This document shows, piece after piece, positions 58,765 through 64,000 of a stretch of 64,000 nucleotides of DNA. Numbering within the stretch: the stretch's first letter is position 1; each line of letters begins with the position of its first letter. The stretch is from Piezodorus guildinii. Its lineage: Eukaryota > Arthropoda > Insecta > Hemiptera > Pentatomidae. The translations under genes were made by a program, and so were the position numbers. The notes beneath the pieces are model-generated. The model was not told the origin of the DNA. It was given only the letters and a program-made list of their open reading frames with translations, and did not search any database. The stretch lies in the NCBI GenBank assembly GCA_023052935.1, contig CM041297.1:100513063-100577062 (forward strand). Reading direction: 5' to 3'.

Positions 58765-58915
58765 GATGCTACAGAAATCCTAATTTTTCCTATTCAGGTT
58801 TGGTTAAGATCTTAAACGAGTACCTGTAAAAAACGAGCCAGGTTCTCGACATCTAAAAGGCTCGGGACCACCATTTTACGTCAACTCCTAAGGACGGCAT
58901 AACCAAGAATCCTAC
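58765..58915 (-). repeat. SINE-C 3' part, inverted
   Basis: Complement of the SINE-C body: TTCAGGTTTGGTTAAGATCT, AACGAGTACCTG, GGCTCGGGACCACCATTTTA and AAGGACGGCATAACC in reverse order compared with 14225-14350. Confidence 0.6.
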
Positions 58916-59163
58916 TGGGCGTCAATTTTATTTTATTTTTTAAATCTATTGAAATTCTAGAATAATTTTCATAAGTTGGACCAATGTGAACTTTAGCTAA
59001 AGTTTTCTAGGAAGCTCTGCTTTGAATCAGGTTAAAATAAATTAAATGCTCAGAGGAATTTTGATTTTTTTACGTTCATAAATATCTGCCCACAGTTTAA
59101 ATACATTTACTTAGCGCCTTATTTATCAGTAGATAAGTCTCAGGTAAAGTGACTTTATATAGA

Positions 59164-59462
59164 ATAAAGACCTTTTTATATGTTGCTGCCCGAACCAGGT
59201 GCCATTCCTTCCTTGACAAACTCCATTGCCACTCCAATCCATTAGTTTCAATCCTTGCTTCCTCTTCGATCTCTGACAATACTCCGAGACGTCTGAAAAG
59301 AATATGGCCACGAGACCTTCTAGTTCAGAATATTTTTAGAGTGCTGCCGATGGATAGTGTCTCTACATGCAATTTATGACATTCTTCTATATTACCATCA
59401 CATTTACTTGATGTATTCTTTTTTTAATACAGTTGTAGATATCAATAAATATGTTTAAAAAA
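59164..59462 (+). pseudogene. Jockey-like LINE, 3' half of a split copy
   Basis: Begins with ATAAAGAC and then follows the 20240-20798 copy closely (GTTGCTGCCCGAACCAGG, CATTCCTTCCTTGACAAACT, CCTCTTCGATCTCTGACAAT) to the 3' UTR and A tail at about 59462. It starts exactly where the minus-strand fragment at 60583-60845 stops in family coordinates. The adjoining frames (59097-59379) are parts or shadows of it. Confidence 0.88.
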
Positions 59463-59464
59463 AA

Positions 59465-59840
59465 TCTTGTTAGCATTGATGAAAAAAAAACGGGTAAAAA
59501 TATAAAGCTGAACGAATTCAATATCCAACTAAAGGATAAAATAGGAAAACTATTTTTTTGTGTTATTTTTTATTTTTCAATATAGGTGAATAATATACCA
59601 TTTGAAAGCTAAATATTTTCTTAAACACAAAGTTGTAAAAAGTAATGGAGAGTGATACAAAATATTATTTTTGTATATAATAATATCATAGATTATTTAA
59701 TAAAACACACGTTTCTATAGTAATGGAATGTAATTAATTATTTAACATCTTTTCATCTCTAAGTGTATTGCATAATTCTTAAATAGATTTCGACTACAGA
59801 GGTAAGAGAAAGCCGTGTTTTGCGCGCCTCATTTATTATT
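59465..59840 (+). repeat. Family R, 3' half interrupted by the LINE
   Basis: Starts ATCTTGTTAGCATTGATGAA directly after the LINE A tail and follows R to GGTAAGAGAAAGCCGTGTTT, then TGCGCGCCTCA. Confidence 0.8.
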
Positions 59841-60555
59841 TCTCTTGGATTAACTTTATTAATATAAAACAAAATCATAGATCCAACTACTATATTACTT
59901 TACGACACAGAAACTAAAATTAAAATCTTTGAAAAATTTGTAACGCCCCTGCAATATTTATTCCACGTATCCACAAATAATCCTGACTGCAGATATAGTG
60001 TTATATAATACCCCGTCTGCGGAACATGTGCACCTATATATCAGCTGACTGGATCACGGCCAACCTGATATAGGAATAGAAACATCAATGGCCTGTGACC
60101 ATCTGGAAATGTCACCTATCGTCAATATCTATTAACTGTTTAGCGGTAATTTGCAGGATCGTAAATCTTTTATAGCGAAATAATACTAAGAGAGTGGGTT
60201 ATATTTATAATTTCGAAAGAGGTTTAAATCATGTCTATAAAGCCTTGTTTATTTGGATTCTACAGGAATGTTTATAGTTTTATTTTTCATTTTTATTATT
60301 GAATTTCTGAATAGAAAATGATCTAAAGACCAGAATCTCTATTTATATTTTTTAAGAGCTTTGTAATGACCAATATAAGTTATTCCTGTTGGAACGGTTC
60401 CTTTCCTGCCCAAGTACTCAACCAATTTGCAAATGAAGGCACTAATTTATGGATATTTTAATTTACAGCCTGTTAATATATTTAAATTATTGATACTTTC
60501 TAGAGCTTTTGATAATGTTTTTCCATATTACACAAATAATTATCAAGAACGCTGA
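59841..60555. other. Unassigned sequence inside the inverted segment
   Basis: No gene recognised. An imperfect inverted repeat around GATCACGGCCA / TGGCCTGTGACC lies at 60050-60105. Confidence 0.35.
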
Positions 60556-60582
60556 AATACGAGCATACGTTCAAACCTAACC

Positions 60583-60845
60583 TGAATGAGTTTATTTGTG
60601 ACAAAATAAGGAGTATTGAGTATTTTCCAAAGGATTTTAGATTGTAAAGATTGGATACGAGAAGAATTCGATGGTTTAGTAGAGCCCCATAGCTCTCTCT
60701 ACTCTGTAAGTCCATATCGGTCTTATGATGGTAATATAGATGAGCCTTTTGCAGTAAAGTGAAAGGTTTGAGTATTTGCCCAGTAAGTGTTAAAGTTATC
60801 AAAAACGTCTGGCAGTTTCTTGTCGTTTTAATCTTGTATGAGGAT
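60583..60845 (-). pseudogene. Jockey-like LINE, 5' half of a split copy
   Basis: The minus strand starts ATCCTCATACAAGATTAAAA, then ACGACAAGAAACTGCC, and follows the family (RPIWTYR-like, GSTKPSN-like, LRKILNTPYF-like text, frame broken) down to ACTCATTCA at 60583. There the match stops abruptly. The 100-codon frame 60802-60500 partly overlaps it but is not the true reading. Confidence 0.85.
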
Positions 60846-60916
60846 AAAAAGATGTTAATGTTAACATTTCCGAATCTACAAAATTAAAGGTACTTTAGGG
60901 AAAGAAAATTTATAAT

Positions 60917-61040
60917 AGGGGTACTCACTAAGTTTGCTATAGCATGCTATTTGTGCTATTGTGCTAAACCCATCAATTTTATACAGGAAATAACTGTAGA
61001 AACTCGACGGCTTTAGCAAAATAACACAGTCAGTACCCCT
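60917..61040. mobile_element. MITE-A, 124 bp, nested in R
   Basis: Terminal inverted repeats AGGGGTACTCACTAAGTTTG and the complement of AGGGGTACTGACTGTGTTAT, extending to a shared TTGCTANAGC. Flanked by ATAAT on both sides, which the uninterrupted R copies hold once. The minus-strand frame at 60876-61061 is caused by this insertion. Confidence 0.85.
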
Positions 61041-61173
61041 ATAATCGGCATTTAAGCCCAATCAAACTATTTCAAATAGAATAAAACCTATGTGAAATTA
61101 AAGTCCATTAAATTTTATATCATTTTTATAATACTTTATAATACTAATAATACTTTATATCATTTTTACAATA

Positions 61174-61716
61174 CTTTTAGTGTTGCAGCCGTTTCAAGTC
61201 AAATTCACGAGCGAAAACATGTTGTGGGAAAATCCTTCCAATCCCTGTAATTTTGTAGATATCAAATCAAAACAAAAACTAGCAATAAGATAAGGAAATG
61301 CTTTGTATTTTTTGTTAACACAACTCATTACCTAAATAGTGAAAAATGAATAAAAACGATATTTTCAACGAGATAAAAGTATATAATGGAAAAGAGATTT
61401 ACTTTTAATTATTTTTTCATTAATAGCTTAGTCATAGTCCTACTTACTATAAAAATTTCGATCTTGAAAACATAGTCCTTTTCTGTATATGAATTTTCCA
61501 AATTGCCAAAAATTCGTTCATTTTACAGAATTTTTATATTAACTTTCTTCACTATTTAGAATATAAGTTGTAAGGACAAAAAATACAAAGAATGTCCTCA
61601 TCTCATCGCCAGTTTTTGTTTTTATTTGATATATAATAATCACCAGAATTAGAAAGATTTTTCCAACACATGTTTTCGACTGCTAAGGTGACTTAAAACG
61701 GCTGCATCACAAAAAC
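61174..61716. mobile_element. MITE-B, ~543 bp, with ~200-bp inverted arms
   Basis: The left arm (TGCAGCCGTTTCAAGTCA, GCGAAAACATGTTGTGGGAA, AATCAAAACAAAAACTAGC, TGCTTTGTATTTTTTGTTAA) is the complement of the right arm with ~80% identity by eye. TA dinucleotides lie at both likely ends (61172-61173, 61717-61718). No coding frame, so it would be a non-autonomous DNA transposon, perhaps Tc1/mariner-mobilised. Confidence 0.8.
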
Positions 61717-62125
61717 TATTTGCTAGAAAAAAAAATTTATTTATAGTTTTATATTTTCAAAATAATAGAGAATAACTCGTCAAAATACCACGAAAATGAA
61801 AAGTGTTTAGCGGCATCTGTGTCTCATTCCTAACCTTAACATGTCATATTTTTTTTTTTTTTTTTTTTTTTTAAATCGTAAAAAGGTGCATAATGCGTGG
61901 TCGGAAATAGCACATTCGGTCAGCCGATTTGATGGAAACTTGTTTTAACATCTCAGACATATAAGCTCGTAAATATTAAATTTCAGTTTTATACAACTTA
62001 ACATTTTTTGAGCTAGACTGAACACATACACATGCACCCCTATGTGTCCTCAAATGTGTAGAATAGGGTACCGTAAAATGCTTATTTCCGTTCAAAAACT
62101 GGAATCCGAAAATTTTCGCGATTCA

Positions 62126-63665
62126 ATTATACATTTTACACGTTTTAAATGAAGGTTGAATATCTTGGAGGACAAACAGTTAAATAGAGAACTCGAATAT
62201 TCACTTCATCTCTATCTTTGTACATTGAATTAGTTTTTATAATTTGGTCTAGTGCCAGGTCGTACAATATGAATTACAGCAGTCCATCATATCGGTATAA
62301 TTTATTTTTATAGCTACATCTGTTAAAAAAAAAAAATTAAACTAATAGGTCTAGAATTTATATATCTCCTTAGTATCAGAGACCTATCTACTAAAAATAA
62401 ATATTTAATTTATATGGTGTTTCACGGCATTTTAATTTATTTATATCGCCTATCGGAAGTGCCACTAAATAACGTTAGATTTTTTTTTCTTACTTTTTTA
62501 TTGTTTATTCTTATTTTTCCTCTGAAGGGCTAGAAAAGATGGTCCCAATATCTAATAGATATAATCAAGAATCAAAATATTACTTGTACACATTTATTCG
62601 TATTATTTTAACTAAGTTGTGAATTTTAATATTTATTTTTAAACGTCCTTTTTTATTTTAGAAACAATCTACAGGGTAAGAAAGAACCACAAATATTACA
62701 TAATAATGATATGTCTTGGGACATATAACTGGTTTATTATATTTTCATGTTCATATATAACATAATAATATTACTTTCATTTCATACAATTTTGTGAGAA
62801 ATTCTATGGCCAACCACCAGGTTTCTTCTACTTTGATTGTTAGAGAAATGAAATAATCTTACACAGTTTTGATTATTGATAAAACAATTAACATTACACT
62901 ATTTCGTTAAAAATGCCAACTTGTAAGATGAAATAGAAATAAATATTATATTTTATTTTCATTATTTTGTTCTCATTATTTATCATTTGAGTAATTATGC
63001 CTAACTTACAAGCCATTTACTTTTCTATCGATTCGAATATCAGATTTGGGATCATTTTTCTATGAAAGTGGAGTTTTTTTGTTTTTTATTAAACGATACG
63101 GTGATAAAATTAAAATGCTATGAAATATCATATAAATTTAATATTTAGTCTTGGTGGATATGTCTCTACTAAAGAGATATAAATAGTATAAATCCTAGAC
63201 CTATTAGTAATATTTTTTTAAAGTAACAGCTGTAGCAATAACGATAATTTATACTGATATGATGGAATGAAGTAATTCATAGTGTGTGGTCTGGCCTTAA
63301 GCCAAATTATAAAAACTAATTCAATGTGCAAAGATGGGTGAAGTAGATATACGAGTTAACTGTTCACCTTAAAAGATATCTCAAGCTTCATTTATATGAA
63401 TATACTTGTAAGCATTATTTACAACTTAGATATTTGGAATCATGATTTCTCTAATATCTGGTTTTTAGGTAATCTTTGCTAGAAGTAAAAATATGAGAGT
63501 TCTGTTTCGCGCCAAAAAACATTATCAGGTCGATTATGATGGTTTTAGAAACAAAAATTTATAGATAAACAATTAGACTGCACTAACAGACATTGCATAA
63601 TTGAAGATTTCTGTGCTAGGATAAAACATAGTTAATAGATTCGCTGTTAACATATTAAATTTACT
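62126..63665. other. Unassigned AT-rich sequence
   Basis: The T tract at 62480-62520 and many short AT runs are the only features. No gene seen. Confidence 0.35.
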
Positions 63666-63669
63666 TAAA

Positions 63670-63960
63670 TATTAAAAAAAAAAAAAAATAAAAGACTGTA
63701 CCACTACAACCCCTGATGAAGGGTCTTGGGCTCAGTACATACAGAGATCGGTCCTGATTCTAGTGCAATTAAGTGGTTAGACCGAGACCACACTCACCCC
63801 CAGATTTTTACCCTTTCTGGATACCCACTTTATAAAGGCTGAGTGTGCTCCAGGAAGATATTCTGATTTTGGATCTGAGATATTCGGAGTTTGAACCAGG
63901 GACCCGGACAACAGTGGACTAGTGATTGATCCCCTAATGGTAGCGTGGTCGCTGCACCCC
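63670..63960 (-). mobile_element. SINE-B copy (diverged)
   Basis: The plus strand shows an A run (63674-63688), ACTGTACCACTACAACCCCT and GGGTCTTGGGCTCAGTACAT. A degraded tRNA-like head, in sense on the minus strand, lies near 63890-63955 (CACTAGTCCACTGTTGTCCG). B box is GGTTCAAACTCC-like and the A-box region is rearranged. Same T-tailed layout as the 36-kb copy. Confidence 0.75.
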
Positions 63961-64000
63961 TATTTTTTAAAGATAAATAATAAAATTATAGGTGGAATAG

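Larger units (their letters stand above)
59164..60582. other. Inferred inverted segment (~1.42 kb)
   Basis: Flipping this segment would place the LINE 3' half directly behind the 5' half at 60583-60845 with no lost family sequence (TTCA|TAAAGAC), and the R 3' half behind the LINE, opposite the R 5' half that ends near 60846. See the corresponding finding. Confidence 0.75.
60846..62125 (-). repeat. Family R, 5' half with nested insertions
   Basis: Minus orientation. R text runs from GCGAAAATTTTCGG (near 62100) through GAAAATGCTTATTTCC and the AATCGTAAAAAGGTGCATAA block (61874-61895) to TACCTTTAATTTTGTAG (60878-60894). It is interrupted by MITE-B (61174-61716), by an unassigned piece with a T tract (61720-61873) and by MITE-A (60917-61040). 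It ends where the LINE begins. Confidence 0.8.

Overview
The window looks like intergenic or heterochromatin-like DNA from an animal nuclear genome. It is strongly AT-rich, with long A/T and TA tracts, no operons, and no intact host protein gene that I can recognise. The repeat content (jockey-type LINEs, mariner, a Penelope-like element with hammerhead motifs, a foldback element, tRNA-derived SINEs) fits an arthropod. A copepod or insect is my guess, but the sequence does not prove it.

Layout. 0-1.4 kb: a degenerate hammerhead motif, jockey-like LINE debris and a copy of dispersed repeat family 'R'. 2.1-3.1 kb: an internally deleted mariner (minus strand). 6-9.1 kb: a hammerhead-bearing repeat, a second LINE family's C-terminal relic, and a broken LINE ORF1 (gag-like) reading frame. 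9.3-14.4 kb: R, SINE-A, a second hammerhead-bearing repeat, SINE-B, SINE-C. 17.4-17.9 kb: a 189-bp tandem duplication. 20.2-24.8 kb: LINE relics, R, SINE-A with target-site duplications. 25.3-27.4 kb: tandem R copies and a segmental duplication of the 23.7-24.2 kb sequence. 29-32.1 kb: SINE-C and a jockey-like RT relic with 13-bp target-site duplications. 36-37.5 kb: SINE-B and SINE-A. 37.6-38.0 and 44.3-44.7 kb: two copies of a MITE. 39.4-40.3 kb: a second mariner with the same internal deletion as the first. 40.8-46.4 kb: SINE-A and three LINE relics, one with a strong 3'-UTR hairpin. 46.5-52.8 kb: a Penelope-like (GIY-YIG) relic with hammerhead motifs on both sides, apparently interrupted by a ~4.55-kb foldback element. 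53.2-54.2 kb: another jockey-like RT relic with 13-bp duplications. 56.5-58.0 kb: a second mariner lineage and another LINE relic. 59.2-62.1 kb: a jockey copy inserted in R and split by a local inversion, with two MITEs nested in the same R copy. 63.7-64 kb: SINE-B.

The elements do not form a working pathway. They are layers of insertion whose order can be read: R is host to jockey and MITE insertions, an inversion is younger than the jockey insertion, and the foldback element is probably younger than the Penelope-like relic. The strongest signals for follow-up are the foldback element with two-class 112-bp satellite arms, the hammerhead motifs, the mariner copies sharing one deletion junction, and the inversion that splits the LINE. 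All calls rest on reading the sequence; no database search was run.
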